Shown: positions 1-6,854, counted from the first letter of the stretch. The stretch is DNA of 9,223 bases from an uncultured Actinomyces sp. (GCA_938028585.1 CALIZH010000225.1:1-9223), one strand, 5' to 3'. Numbers and translations: made by a program. The notes: generated by a model not told the origin, from the letters alone.

Positions 1-1347
1 GACGACCGGGGGACGCGGCTGCATGTTCTCTGCATCGTCCAGTTCTTCGGCTTCGAGGTCGATGTCGAAGGACTCGAGCAGTTCACGATCCTCATCTTCA
101 GGCGAAACAACCTTGACGTCGTAGCCGAGCTCTGCGCCCAGCGCTTCGAAGGTGTCCTGATCCAGCGACTGCGTGGCGGTTGCCATCTCTCCCAAGTGGA
201 AGAGGACGGTCACCAGCGCTGCGGGATTGACGTTGATCTTCTCAGCGAAGTCAGCAAGAGAGGCACCCTGACGGATGCGGATCTGCTGTCCATCGCCACG
301 AGGAATCGAAACGCCGCCAATGACGGGTGCGTTCTGCTGTTCAAACTCTTGACGCTTTGCGCGCTTCGACTTACGTCCGCGCGAGCTCTTGCCGCCACCG
401 CGACCGAATGCGCCCGGCGTTGCGCCGCGGCCGCCACCGCGACCACCGCGCGGCGGAGCGAAACCGCCACCGGCATTTGCTCCGGGAGCACCCTGGCCAC
501 CAGCATTACCGCCACCCGGACGGGTACCGCGGCCTCGGCCACCACGAGGACGTTCAGAAGAAGGTGCGGGACGATCCGAGCGAACGAAGTTCGCCTGTCC
601 GGGCATCATTCCCGGGTTTGGACGCGGGCCGCCGCCGGTAGGTGCGCCACTGCGCTGCGGACGAGGCCCACCCTGACGTGCTCCCTGAGCACCACCGGGA
701 CGTGCGGGACGTTCACCCTGTGCGCCACGTGCGGGACGGTTTCCACCGCGACCACCCTGACTACCACCGGGACGGGGCATACCCTGGCTGGATGCGTAGG
801 GGTTGTTTCCGGGGCGAGGACCACCGGGACGGGGCGCTCCGGGACGAGGCGCACCCGGCTTGGCTGCAGAGCCACCGGGACGCGGGGCGCGAGGAGCTAC
901 GGGCTTGGGGGCTTCCTCGCTGCTTCCACGAGCCTGACGCGGCGCCGGCTTGGGAGCGCGGGGGGCAGCTTCAGCCTTTTCGGAAGCTGTGGCCTTTGGT
1001 GCTGCTGCCTTGGGCGCACGAGGCCCAGGCTTATGAGCAGAAGGCTTGGGAGCTTCGGCAGATGCAGGAGCGTCGTCCTGTGCGGGTGCTGCCGAGGCGG
1101 TTTCAGCGGTCTTTGCGGAAGCCTTTGCCTTGGGCTTGGGGGCCGCCTTCTTCGGGGCGCTCTTAGCGTCACCCGATGCTGAACCGGAAAGCTTTTCAAA
1201 GTGCTCGCGCGCTTCACGCGCTACGGGCGGTTCAAGTGCGGACGAAGAAGCTTTAACGTATTCGCCCTTGTCTCGCAGGTAGGCCAGCAATTCCTTGCTG
1301 GGGATTCCGAGCTCTTTGGCGAGCTCGTGGACACGCAGTTTTGCCAC
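1..1347 (-). CDS. infB: Translation initiation factor IF-2, N-terminal part (runs off window edge)
   Basis: IF-2 is the GTPase that brings fMet-tRNA to the 30S subunit and promotes 50S joining in the cytosol. The 449 codons seen here cover only the part before the G domain. Residues 1-60 form the first IF2_N helical domain (starts MAKLRVHELAKELGIPSKEL). Residues about 60-345 are a low-complexity A/P/K- then R/G/P-rich linker that includes RPGNNPYASSQGMPRPGG, a stretch typical of actinobacterial IF-2. Residues about 350-410 form a second IF2_N domain (RQGASLADFAEKINVNPAAL). The last visible residues are RPPVV, which normally lead directly into the P-loop GHVDHGKT, so the G domain lies just outside. 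The GTG start at 1347 is preceded by AAGGAG at 4-5 bases (plus 1351-1356 in complement) and gives the family's usual N-terminus. It is the last gene of the rimP-nusA-ylxR-infB series seen here. The identification is firm. Confidence 0.96.
   Translation of the reverse strand, partial: MAKLRVHELAKELGIPSKELLAYLRDKGEYVKASSSALEPPVAREAREHFEKLSGSASGDAKSAPKKAAPKPKAKASAKTAETASAAPAQDDAPASAEAPKPSAHKPGPRAPKAAAPKATASEKAEAAPRAPKPAPRQARGSSEEAPKPVAPRAPRPGGSAAKPGAPRPGAPRPGGPRPGNNPYASSQGMPRPGGSQGGRGGNRPARGAQGERPARPGGAQGARQGGPRPQRSGAPTGGGPRPNPGMMPGQANFVRSDRPAPSSERPRGGRGRGTRPGGGNAGGQGAPGANAGGGFAPPRGGRGGGRGATPGAFGRGGGKSSRGRKSKRAKRQEFEQQNAPVIGGVSIPRGDGQQIRIRQGASLADFAEKINVNPAALVTVLFHLGEMATATQSLDQDTFEALGAELGYDVKVVSPEDEDRELLESFDIDLEAEELDDAENMQPRPPVV
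692..882 (-). repeat. Short in-frame repeats encoding RPGG in the IF-2 linker
   Basis: The plus-strand 11-mer CCACCGGGACG occurs at 692-702, 764-774, 821-831 and 872-882. The intervals (72, 57 and 51 bases) are all multiples of three, so each copy encodes the same R-P-G-G on the minus strand. Further degenerate Gly/Arg-rich units continue down to about 370. This is a protein-level low-complexity repeat within infB, not a mobile or regulatory repeat. Such stretches can change length by slippage. Confidence 0.8.
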
Positions 1348-1350
1348 TTT

Positions 1351-1377
1351 TCTCCTTGTTCGGGAACGTCCCCGAAC
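1351..1377 (-). promoter_or_regulatory. infB ribosome binding site with abutting upstream hairpin
   Basis: In the mRNA sense an inverted repeat (plus-strand 1358-1377, GTTCGGGAACGTCCCCGAAC) folds into seven Watson-Crick pairs (GUUCGGG/CCCGAAC) plus one G-U pair, closed by an ACGU tetraloop. Its 3' arm ends directly against AAGGAG (1351-1356), the Shine-Dalgarno sequence of the infB GTG start at 1347. No U-run follows, so it does not look like an intrinsic terminator. It could limit ribosome access, mark an RNA processing site, or be a DNA operator. The structure is seen; any role is inference. Confidence 0.5.
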
Positions 1378-1386
1378 GGAGACGTA

Positions 1387-1435
1387 TCACTGATAATGCA
1401 GGCAGCTCATCGCTGGGTACTCATCGGGTGCCCAT
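1387..1435 (-). other. Three chained mini-ORFs in the ylxR-infB leader
   Basis: The 108-base gap between ylxR and infB contains three very short frames linked by ATGA overlaps on the minus strand: 1435-1421 (MGTR), 1424-1407 (MSTQR) and 1410-1387 (MSCLHYQ). An imperfect direct repeat underlies them (plus strand CTCATCGCTGGGTA at 1406-1419 and CTCATCGGGTG at 1420-1430). No convincing Shine-Dalgarno precedes the first ATG, which lies 20 bases after the ylxR stop. The frames may be chance, or may carry terminating ribosomes towards infB. Confidence 0.25.
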
Positions 1436-1455
1436 GGGCTTTCAACCCGCTTTCG

Positions 1456-1791
1456 CTACTCGTTGTCCGGCGCCCTGTGCGCCGCAGACAGAATTTCCTT
1501 CCCCAGTTCAGCCCACTGTTCGTCAGTCATTTCTACTGATCGACGCAGTGAACGTCCGATCGTCCGCTTGCGGCGGGCGAGGTCTAGGCAGCGGGCCTCG
1601 GGATGAAACCACGCTCCCCGACCGGGAAGGTTACGACGGTGATCAACATGAAGATCCCCGTCAGAGGTCGCAACAACACGGATGAGTTCCGCACGTTGCG
1701 CGCGTAATCCACACCCCACACAGGTGCGAAGCATCAGAGTGGAGTCAGACACGCCTTTAAGCTTAGCCGAGTCAGTCCTCTTCCAAGCCAT
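1456..1791 (-). CDS. ylxR: YlxR/DUF448 family protein
   Basis: This is a small basic protein of the YlxR (DUF448) family, which lies between nusA and infB in many bacteria. Family members are thought to bind RNA or act in regulation; the exact role is not settled. The family signature is RTCVGCGLRA near residues 22-31, followed by GRGAWFHPEARCLDLARRKRTIGRSLRR, with conserved Cys and Arg residues. The longest frame starts at ATG 1791, overlapping the nusA end by 20 bases, but no Shine-Dalgarno precedes it. Downstream in-frame alternatives are GTG at 1752 and ATG at 1734 (MLRTCVGCG), and the latter fits the usual N-terminus of short family members. Translation is probably coupled to nusA. The identity is firm, the start uncertain. 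Confidence 0.92.
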   Translation of the reverse strand: MAWKRTDSAKLKGVSDSTLMLRTCVGCGLRAQRAELIRVVATSDGDLHVDHRRNLPGRGAWFHPEARCLDLARRKRTIGRSLRRSVEMTDEQWAELGKEILSAAHRAPDNE

Positions 1792-2824
1792 CGGATTGTG
1801 AGCGACTGATCACGTCATCTGGTGTAGACGAACGCGATGCCAGTCCTTCTTCGCCATTCTCAGTGTCGGAATGGATGTCGATGTGGTAGTCGGTCAGGCG
1901 CGCCGCAAGTCGAGCGTTCTGCCCTTCCTTACCGATTGCCAGCGAAAGCTGGAAGTCGGGAACGATAGCTGTTGCAGTGCGTTGCTCCACGGAGTGAACG
2001 ACAACGCGGGCCACGCGCGCCGGGGAGAGCGAATTTGCAACGAAACGCGCCGGATCTTCAGACCAGTCCACAATGTCGATCTTCTCGCCACCGAGCTCTG
2101 TCATGACCGCACGAACACGCGAGCCCATCGGGCCAATGCACGCGCCCTTGGCATTCACGCCTTCGCGAGTAGCAACCACGGCAATCTTGGAACGGTGACC
2201 AGCCTCGCGGGCAATGGCCTTAATCCGCACCAATCCCTGTTGAATTTCGGGAACCTCACGCTCGAAAAGCCCCTTGACCAAACCAGGGTGGGTGCGCGAA
2301 AGGGTAATACGAGCACCGCGGTCGGTGCGCTCGACGGAAACGATCAGTGCACGCAGGCGGGTTCCGTGCGAGTAGTCCTCTCCGGGGACCTTCTCAGAAT
2401 CGGGAAGAATGGCCTCGAAATCATCAGCCAGCCTCACGGTGGTCAGGCGCGAGTCGCGCGACTGCTGCACGACACCGGTCACAATCTGACCGGTCTTGCC
2501 GGCAAAGTCACCCAAAACACGCTGATCATCAGCATCGCGCAGGCGCTGCATGATCACAGAACGCGCGGTGGATTGTGCAATGCGACCGAAGTTCTTGGGA
2601 GTGTCATCGAATTCGCCGATGGGGTTGCCCTCTTCGTCTTCTTCGGTGGCCATAACGGTCACGCGACCCGTACGCTTATCGATCTCAATTCGAGCCTTTG
2701 CAATTGCGCCGGGGATGTTGTGGTACGCCTTCAGCAATGCCTCTTCGATGGCATCCACAAGGGTATTGAGCGATACCCCTTTCTCATGTTCGACCATTCG
2801 CAGGGCGGTCATATCGATTTCCAT
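1772..2824 (-). CDS. nusA: Transcription termination/antitermination factor NusA
   Basis: NusA binds RNA polymerase and nascent RNA and modulates pausing, termination and antitermination. The chosen ATG at 2824 (MEIDMTALRMVEHEKG) has GAGGGA about 4 bases upstream and lies 8 bases after the rimP stop. An in-frame GTG at 2842 would overlap rimP and has weaker support. The 350 residues show an N-terminal polymerase-binding domain (1-105), an S1 domain (about 110-175, GKTGQIVTGVV to ARITLSRTHP), KH1 with its GPMG loop at 231-234, and KH2 with GKEG at 298-301. An acidic, Ser-rich tail ends in GLEED. The protein stops after KH2, without the C-terminal acidic repeats of the E. coli protein, as is usual in Actinomycetota. 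In E. coli NusA regulates its own operon; nothing here shows that directly. Confidence 0.97.
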   Translation of the reverse strand: MEIDMTALRMVEHEKGVSLNTLVDAIEEALLKAYHNIPGAIAKARIEIDKRTGRVTVMATEEDEEGNPIGEFDDTPKNFGRIAQSTARSVIMQRLRDADDQRVLGDFAGKTGQIVTGVVQQSRDSRLTTVRLADDFEAILPDSEKVPGEDYSHGTRLRALIVSVERTDRGARITLSRTHPGLVKGLFEREVPEIQQGLVRIKAIAREAGHRSKIAVVATREGVNAKGACIGPMGSRVRAVMTELGGEKIDIVDWSEDPARFVANSLSPARVARVVVHSVEQRTATAIVPDFQLSLAIGKEGQNARLAARLTDYHIDIHSDTENGEEGLASRSSTPDDVISRSQSDGLEED

Positions 2825-2832
2825 AGCGTCCC

Positions 2833-3303
2833 TCATTCCCACGAGCCGAAGTCGACGCGCGAACGCGCCTTCTTGATCTCGTCATATGCAATTGTGTGGC
2901 TTTCAGCGCCAGTATCTACAGTAGCGCCTTTATCGTCGGCATTGCTGACCCGTCCCACAAATTTGTCACCATTTCGCATCTTCACGCTGACCAATCCGCC
3001 AATTTGGCGCTTCCAATGGTCAGGTTTCTTCAATTCGCGTTCCAGACCGGGGGTGGAGACTTCCAGCATGTATGCGTCAGAAATCGGGTCAGCGGCATCC
3101 ATAGCTTTGGAGATTGCGCGTGAGATATCCGCGAGCGCATCCGAGGACAACTTTTCGCTTCCCAGGGGCTCTTCGACGGTGATTCGGCAGACCAGGGCGC
3201 CATTCTGCTTCAGAATAGTCACCGCATCAAGTTCGGCTCCGGCCCCGGTGACAATACCTTCAACCAGCGCACGGACTTGTTCTTCAATCTGTGTGGGTGC
3301 CAC
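2833..3303 (-). CDS. rimP: Ribosome maturation factor RimP
   Basis: RimP assists late assembly of the 30S subunit in the cytosol. The frame encodes 156 residues from GTG 3303 (MAPTQIEEQVRALVEGIV). GAAGGAG lies 5 bases upstream of this codon, so it is preferred over the in-frame GTG at 3324, which would add seven residues and has no ribosome binding site. The N-terminal alpha/beta domain leads to the family motif YMLEVSTPGLERELKKPDHW (79-98). An SH3-like C-terminal half follows (VSVKMRNGDKFVGRV to YDEIKKARSRVDF). It is the first gene of the rimP-nusA-ylxR-infB series, with a candidate promoter directly upstream and nusA 8 bases downstream. Confidence 0.95.
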   Translation of the reverse strand: MAPTQIEEQVRALVEGIVTGAGAELDAVTILKQNGALVCRITVEEPLGSEKLSSDALADISRAISKAMDAADPISDAYMLEVSTPGLERELKKPDHWKRQIGGLVSVKMRNGDKFVGRVSNADDKGATVDTGAESHTIAYDEIKKARSRVDFGSWE

Positions 3304-3327
3304 CTTCACTCCTTCACGCGACACGGT

Positions 3328-3358
3328 ATTCTAGGCAATCGTACTCGTCTTTTGACCA
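3328..3358 (-). promoter_or_regulatory. Candidate promoter of the rimP-nusA-ylxR-infB operon
   Basis: On the minus strand TAGAAT (plus complement at 3328-3333) matches the -10 consensus at five of six bases. A weak -35, TGGTCA (complement at 3353-3358), lies 19 bases upstream. A start about 7 bases after the -10 would give a 5' leader of around 20 bases containing the GAAGGAG of rimP. The same bases read TATTCT on the plus strand (3327-3332), 16 bases after TTCACT (3305-3310). They could therefore also serve the divergent lipoprotein gene. Pattern match only. Confidence 0.4.
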
Positions 3359-3373
3359 TGGGATGATGTTGTT

Positions 3374-4378
3374 GTGAAACACCCGAAACTCTTCACTGCG
3401 TTCGTTGCTGCCTGCGCTCTTTGCCTTGGAGCGTGTGGAATCCACGTGGAATCTCCCAGTAGCCTGCCCGCATTGACCGGTTTTGCACTCTCCCGTGACA
3501 CCTCTGCACGCACCGAGGCCGCGGCCGCCGATCGCGCACATTCCCTTGCGTCCCTTGCCACACAGTGCGCCTCGTGCTCTTCCGCTCTCGAGGCCGTAGC
3601 GACGAGTTCGCGGGAACGTTTGGAATTCCTCGGAGGAGTATGGGAGCCCTGGAAGGGCCGCGAGGATGCCGCTTCACTCCCCCAACCCGAGGCTATTGCA
3701 GAAGCCCCCTACACGGTAAAGGATTTCGTCTCGTGGCTGGTCATCTCAGCTCGTCGAGATCTTCAGACCGCGGCAAACCCGACCATCACCTCGAGTGAAG
3801 AAGCACGCCAACTCAGCGCAGTCGCACTGGGGCGCTACGCCTCGGCAGTGCAATTGGCCAATGCCTACGCGATTGACGTGGATGAGGGCACACACGATGT
3901 TGATGTGCTGGCGCAGCGGCTGATTGGCCAAAGCGGAAAGACGCCTTCGTGGATTGTTCGCAGCGGCGCCTCTTCAGATTTAGCTCTCCCCCAGCCTTCA
4001 CAGACGACTTCTGCTTTTGCGAACTCGGAACAGGCCGCTCAGACAACAGCCAATTGGGATTGCATCGCTCAGACACTGCCGAAGTCTGCGGTGACAAGCG
4101 AGGACTTCGCATCTGCGACGACCATTGAAAACGCACTTCTTGATCGGACCTCACGTTCTTTGGAACGCGGGAGCAAAGACACCCGCCAGCTGCGTTGTTC
4201 GATGCCTGATCACTCCCCTTCTTCTCTTGCTCAAGCATCGATGCGTGCGGATATTAATCTCTTCGCTTCAGATTCCCAGGATGTGCGACTTTTCGGCGCT
4301 CGCGCCGCACTGGATGATGTTCGCCTGTGGACGCAAGCTCCCGGTATCTCGATTCCAGCGGTGGTGACATTGCAATGA
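3374..4378 (+). CDS. Putative lipoprotein, helical, function unknown (possibly DUF4439/ferritin-like related)
   Basis: The 334 residues begin with a type II signal peptide: basic N-region MKHPK, hydrophobic core, and a lipobox L-G-A-C with the lipidated cysteine at 21. The protein is therefore expected outside the membrane, anchored by lipid. The mature part is Ala/Ser-rich and mostly helical. It has a C65-x-x-C68 pair plus C230 and C275, enough for two disulfides. Conserved-looking segments are LEFLGGVWEPW (about 83-93) and TVKDFVSWLVISARRDL (114-130). Genes of the DUF4439 (ferritin-like) group lie beside rimP in other actinobacteria, for instance near the mycobacterial rimP-nusA locus. Position and helicity suggest a relation, but I cannot confirm it. 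GTG 3374 is the only usable start after an in-frame stop, and its ribosome binding site is weak. The stop overlaps the next gene by ATGA. Confidence 0.75.
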   Translation: MKHPKLFTAFVAACALCLGACGIHVESPSSLPALTGFALSRDTSARTEAAAADRAHSLASLATQCASCSSALEAVATSSRERLEFLGGVWEPWKGREDAASLPQPEAIAEAPYTVKDFVSWLVISARRDLQTAANPTITSSEEARQLSAVALGRYASAVQLANAYAIDVDEGTHDVDVLAQRLIGQSGKTPSWIVRSGASSDLALPQPSQTTSAFANSEQAAQTTANWDCIAQTLPKSAVTSEDFASATTIENALLDRTSRSLERGSKDTRQLRCSMPDHSPSSLAQASMRADINLFASDSQDVRLFGARAALDDVRLWTQAPGISIPAVVTLQ

Positions 4379-4869
4379 GCACGGAAACTGAAAATACAAA
4401 ACCGGCCTGGCAAGACATTGTTCCCACAGGGGACGCCAATTCGCCTCATATTGAGCTTTCCGATTCGCGGATTCTGGTTTCGGGGCGTTTTGCTTTGATC
4501 CTGATCGAAGAGGATCACGTTGTCGATTCGGGAATGTGGTACGAAATCCAAAACGCGCGATGGAACGGCGAAAAGCAGGAACTTCGCGTGACCTGGGTTG
4601 ATCCTTCCCGCACTCCTTTGACTCTGAAATCCAGCGACTCGTCAATGCGTCCTTTTATGGAAGACCTTTCCGAGAAAGTGAACCGCACCCAGGTCGTTGT
4701 CCGAAATGTCACTGCTCCTTCCGGAACGGTGATCACCGGCCAGATTCGCAGACGCGAAGACGGTGAGTTGTTCTCTGTCCTTGCGGCCAACGGCCCACTG
4801 GATGATGAAGGAATCGCAATGGCTCAAACATTTGAACGCCAACTGCGAGAAAGCGTTGGACTGGAGTAG
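4375..4869 (+). CDS. Conserved-looking hypothetical protein, 164 residues
   Basis: I do not recognise a named family. The protein has no signal peptide or membrane segment and is probably cytosolic. After a polar N-terminus, residues about 26-85 look like successive beta strands (RILVSGRFALILIEEDHVV, MWYEIQNARW, QELRVTWVD). A helix with RPFMEDLSEKVNRTQVVVRNV (92-112) follows, then a strand pair TVITGQIRRR/LFSVLAANG and a final helix (about 143-162). This outline resembles small actinobacterial proteins with a beta-rich, PH-like first half and a C-terminal VRERV..S..V-type segment; that comparison is from memory and unverified. The ATG at 4375 overlaps the lipoprotein stop (ATGA), with GGTGGTGA a few bases upstream, so translation is probably coupled. 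The gene ends 14 bp from the convergent dnaG stop. Confidence 0.8.
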   Translation: MSTETENTKPAWQDIVPTGDANSPHIELSDSRILVSGRFALILIEEDHVVDSGMWYEIQNARWNGEKQELRVTWVDPSRTPLTLKSSDSSMRPFMEDLSEKVNRTQVVVRNVTAPSGTVITGQIRRREDGELFSVLAANGPLDDEGIAMAQTFERQLRESVGLE

Positions 4870-4883
4870 TACTTGCCGCAGGA

Positions 4884-6842
4884 CTATTGTGCGCGTTCGG
4901 TAAAGCGGCGACGCACTTCTTCCAGACGCATCAGCTCTCGGAATGCTTGAGTGTACTGAGGGTCATCTTCGCTCAAACGCTGAAGGTTCGCATTCGCATC
5001 GGCCAGCCTGCGCGTCACGTCCAAACGCACCATTGCCCCCATCGCTCCACGACAGTATGCGCGAAGTTGATCTTCGCGATCTTGCGGCAGCGGGGCAACC
5101 GCAAGTTCCATCAAAACCGCTGCAACTTCGGGAATCATCAGCTCGCGCACATCATCAACGAAGGCACGAGTCGCGGCTTGCACGGCTTTCTCCCCTTTAC
5201 CGAAATGTTCTTCGGCCTGACGAAGAAGTTTGACGAAAGCATCAAGCCCACCTGCGGCTCGAATCGCGTCGTGAACTGCGCGGTAGGAAGGCACCGAGAA
5301 TGCCTCCCCTCCAAGTTCTTCAAATCCCGAACCCACCACGTACATGGGGTATTGAACCAGCGCTTCCAAGGCCTGGCGTTCAATCTTTGACACGGGGTCT
5401 TCCGGACCGCGCCTTGCAGGCATGGGGGCCGAGGCCTCAGGAGTCGCTCCGCGTCCGTTCGAGGCCGGGCGCGAGCTGCCAGAGGAGCGCACCGCGCGCG
5501 CTACCTCAGAGATATCCATACCAATCCAACCGGCGAGCAACCTGGTGTATTCGCGTTGGAGAGCGCGGTCACGAATGCGAGCGACCACGGGAGTCGCGGC
5601 ACGAAGAGCCTTTACGCGGCCCTCCGCAGTCCTGAGATCCAATTGGCGTAGAACGGAGCGAATGACGAACTCGAAAAGCGGAGTCCGAGAGTTCACCAGC
5701 TCCACAACCGCACGCTCGCCTTGAGCCATGCGTAATTCGCAGGGGTCCATGCCATGGGGCTCGACGGCGACAAAGGTCTGCGCCGCAAAGTTTTGATCCA
5801 TATCAAATGCACGAAGCGCAGCTTTTTGACCGGCAGCATCGCCATCGAAGGTGAAGATCACTTCACCGCCATGGGTCTTCCCATTACTTAAAACGACTCC
5901 CGCTGCACTATCGGCGGTATCTCCCAGCAGTCGGCGAACAATCTTGACGTGCTCTTCACCAAAAGCAGTGCCACAGGTTGCAACAGCGCAGCCGACACCC
6001 GCAGCGTGGGCAGCCATGACATCGGTGTAGCCCTCAACAATGACAACCCTGCGTCCCTGAGTGATTTCTTTCTTCGCAAGATCCAAACCGTATAGGACTT
6101 GGGACTTGTGATAAATCGGCGTTTCGGGAGTGTTGAGGTACTTCGGAGATTCCTTGTCCTCATCGTTCAAACGCCGGGCACCAAAACCAACAGTCGCGCC
6201 CGTAATATCGCGGATTGGCCACATCAGTCTTCCCCGGAAACGGTCATAAAGTCCGCGGTTACCCCGAGTCGCCAGGCCGGCAGTTTCAATCTCTTGATCG
6301 GTGAAGCCCTTCGAACGAAGGTGGCGCGTCAGTGCATCCCACGAGGCCGGAGAGTAGCCAATTCCGAAGTGACGGCACATCGCTTCATCAAAGCCCCTGC
6401 GTCCTAAAAATTGACGCCCAAGATGCGCTTCGGGAGAAGTGAGCTGTGCCTGATAAAACTCCTCAGCCACGCGGTGTGCATCAAGAAGGCGCTGGCGGCG
6501 ACCCGGCTCCTCGCGGCGAAGAGTCCCGCTTCCCGCGGCCTCGTAACGCAAAGTAATTCCAGCTTTGAGGGCCAAGGCTTCCACGGCCTCGGTAAAGGAA
6601 AGAGAATCAACTTTCTGAACAAAGCTGATGACGTCCCCGCCTTCTCCACAGCCAAAACAGTGCCAAAACCCCTGGGAGGGACGAACGTGGAACGAGGGCG
6701 TGCGTTCATCATGAAATGGGCACAATCCCTTCAAAGAATCAACACCCGCAGGGCGCAGTGCGACACGCTCGCCGACGATTTCTTCAATGCGCGAGGCATC
6801 ACGTACGGCGGCGATGTCTTCTTTGAGGATCAGGCCGGCCAT
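4884..6842 (-). CDS. dnaG: DNA primase DnaG
   Basis: DnaG makes the RNA primers for lagging-strand replication and works with the DnaB helicase. The 652 residues contain all three expected domains. The N-terminal CHC2 zinc-binding domain has ligands C41, H44, C62 and C65 (LCPFHDERTPSF, HCFGCGEGGD). The core carries the basic motif YDRFRGRLMWPIRD (199-212) and a TOPRIM fold with EGYTDV (270-275) and metal-binding DGDAAG (333-338). A Gly/Ala/Pro/Ser linker (about 458-495) joins a helical C-terminal domain (about 497-652) for helicase binding. A loop of roughly 17 residues (about 308-324) sits between the two TOPRIM motifs. The ATG at 6842 gives the usual start MAGLI and has no Shine-Dalgarno. 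A -10-like TAAACT lies 6 bases before it, suggesting leaderless expression. It lies 64 bp downstream of dgt on the same strand. Confidence 0.97.
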   Translation of the reverse strand: MAGLILKEDIAAVRDASRIEEIVGERVALRPAGVDSLKGLCPFHDERTPSFHVRPSQGFWHCFGCGEGGDVISFVQKVDSLSFTEAVEALALKAGITLRYEAAGSGTLRREEPGRRQRLLDAHRVAEEFYQAQLTSPEAHLGRQFLGRRGFDEAMCRHFGIGYSPASWDALTRHLRSKGFTDQEIETAGLATRGNRGLYDRFRGRLMWPIRDITGATVGFGARRLNDEDKESPKYLNTPETPIYHKSQVLYGLDLAKKEITQGRRVVIVEGYTDVMAAHAAGVGCAVATCGTAFGEEHVKIVRRLLGDTADSAAGVVLSNGKTHGGEVIFTFDGDAAGQKAALRAFDMDQNFAAQTFVAVEPHGMDPCELRMAQGERAVVELVNSRTPLFEFVIRSVLRQLDLRTAEGRVKALRAATPVVARIRDRALQREYTRLLAGWIGMDISEVARAVRSSGSSRPASNGRGATPEASAPMPARRGPEDPVSKIERQALEALVQYPMYVVGSGFEELGGEAFSVPSYRAVHDAIRAAGGLDAFVKLLRQAEEHFGKGEKAVQAATRAFVDDVRELMIPEVAAVLMELAVAPLPQDREDQLRAYCRGAMGAMVRLDVTRRLADANANLQRLSEDDPQYTQAFRELMRLEEVRRRFTERAQ

Positions 6843-6848
6843 GAGTTC

Positions 6849-6854
6849 AGTTTA
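6849..6854 (-). promoter_or_regulatory. Candidate leaderless -10 element of dnaG
   Basis: The minus strand reads TAAACT, then six bases (GAACTC), then ATG. TAnnnT placed 6-7 bases before the start codon is the arrangement expected for leaderless transcripts in Actinomycetota. No Shine-Dalgarno is visible, and the -35 region is poor (CTGCTA at a 17-base spacer). dnaG could therefore have its own promoter within the dgt-dnaG gap. Confidence 0.4.

Noticed and set aside
196..1182. Plus-strand open frame of 328 codons rich in Thr, Arg, Gly and Ala.
   Set aside because: It lies antisense to infB, and its low-complexity composition mirrors the RPGG/Gly-Arg linker read on the wrong strand. The minus-strand IF-2 reading is unambiguous.
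1358..1377. Inverted repeat before infB considered as an intrinsic terminator of the upstream genes.
   Set aside because: The 3' side reads AAGGAGAAAA in the mRNA rather than a U-run, and infB needs transcription through this point.
1430..1439. Perfect 10-base palindrome GCCCATGGGC in the ylxR-infB gap, considered as an operator.
   Set aside because: It is too short and a single copy, with a zero-to-two base loop as RNA. It cannot be told apart from chance.
1871..3334. Plus-strand open frame of 487 codons opposite nusA and rimP.
   Set aside because: nusA and rimP explain the same bases with full domain structure. Long antisense open frames are common in GC-rich genes, and this one has no recognisable motif or good start.
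4887..5390. Plus-strand open frame opposite the end of dnaG.
   Set aside because: The complement encodes the C-terminal helicase-binding domain of DnaG. The plus-strand translation shows no family features.
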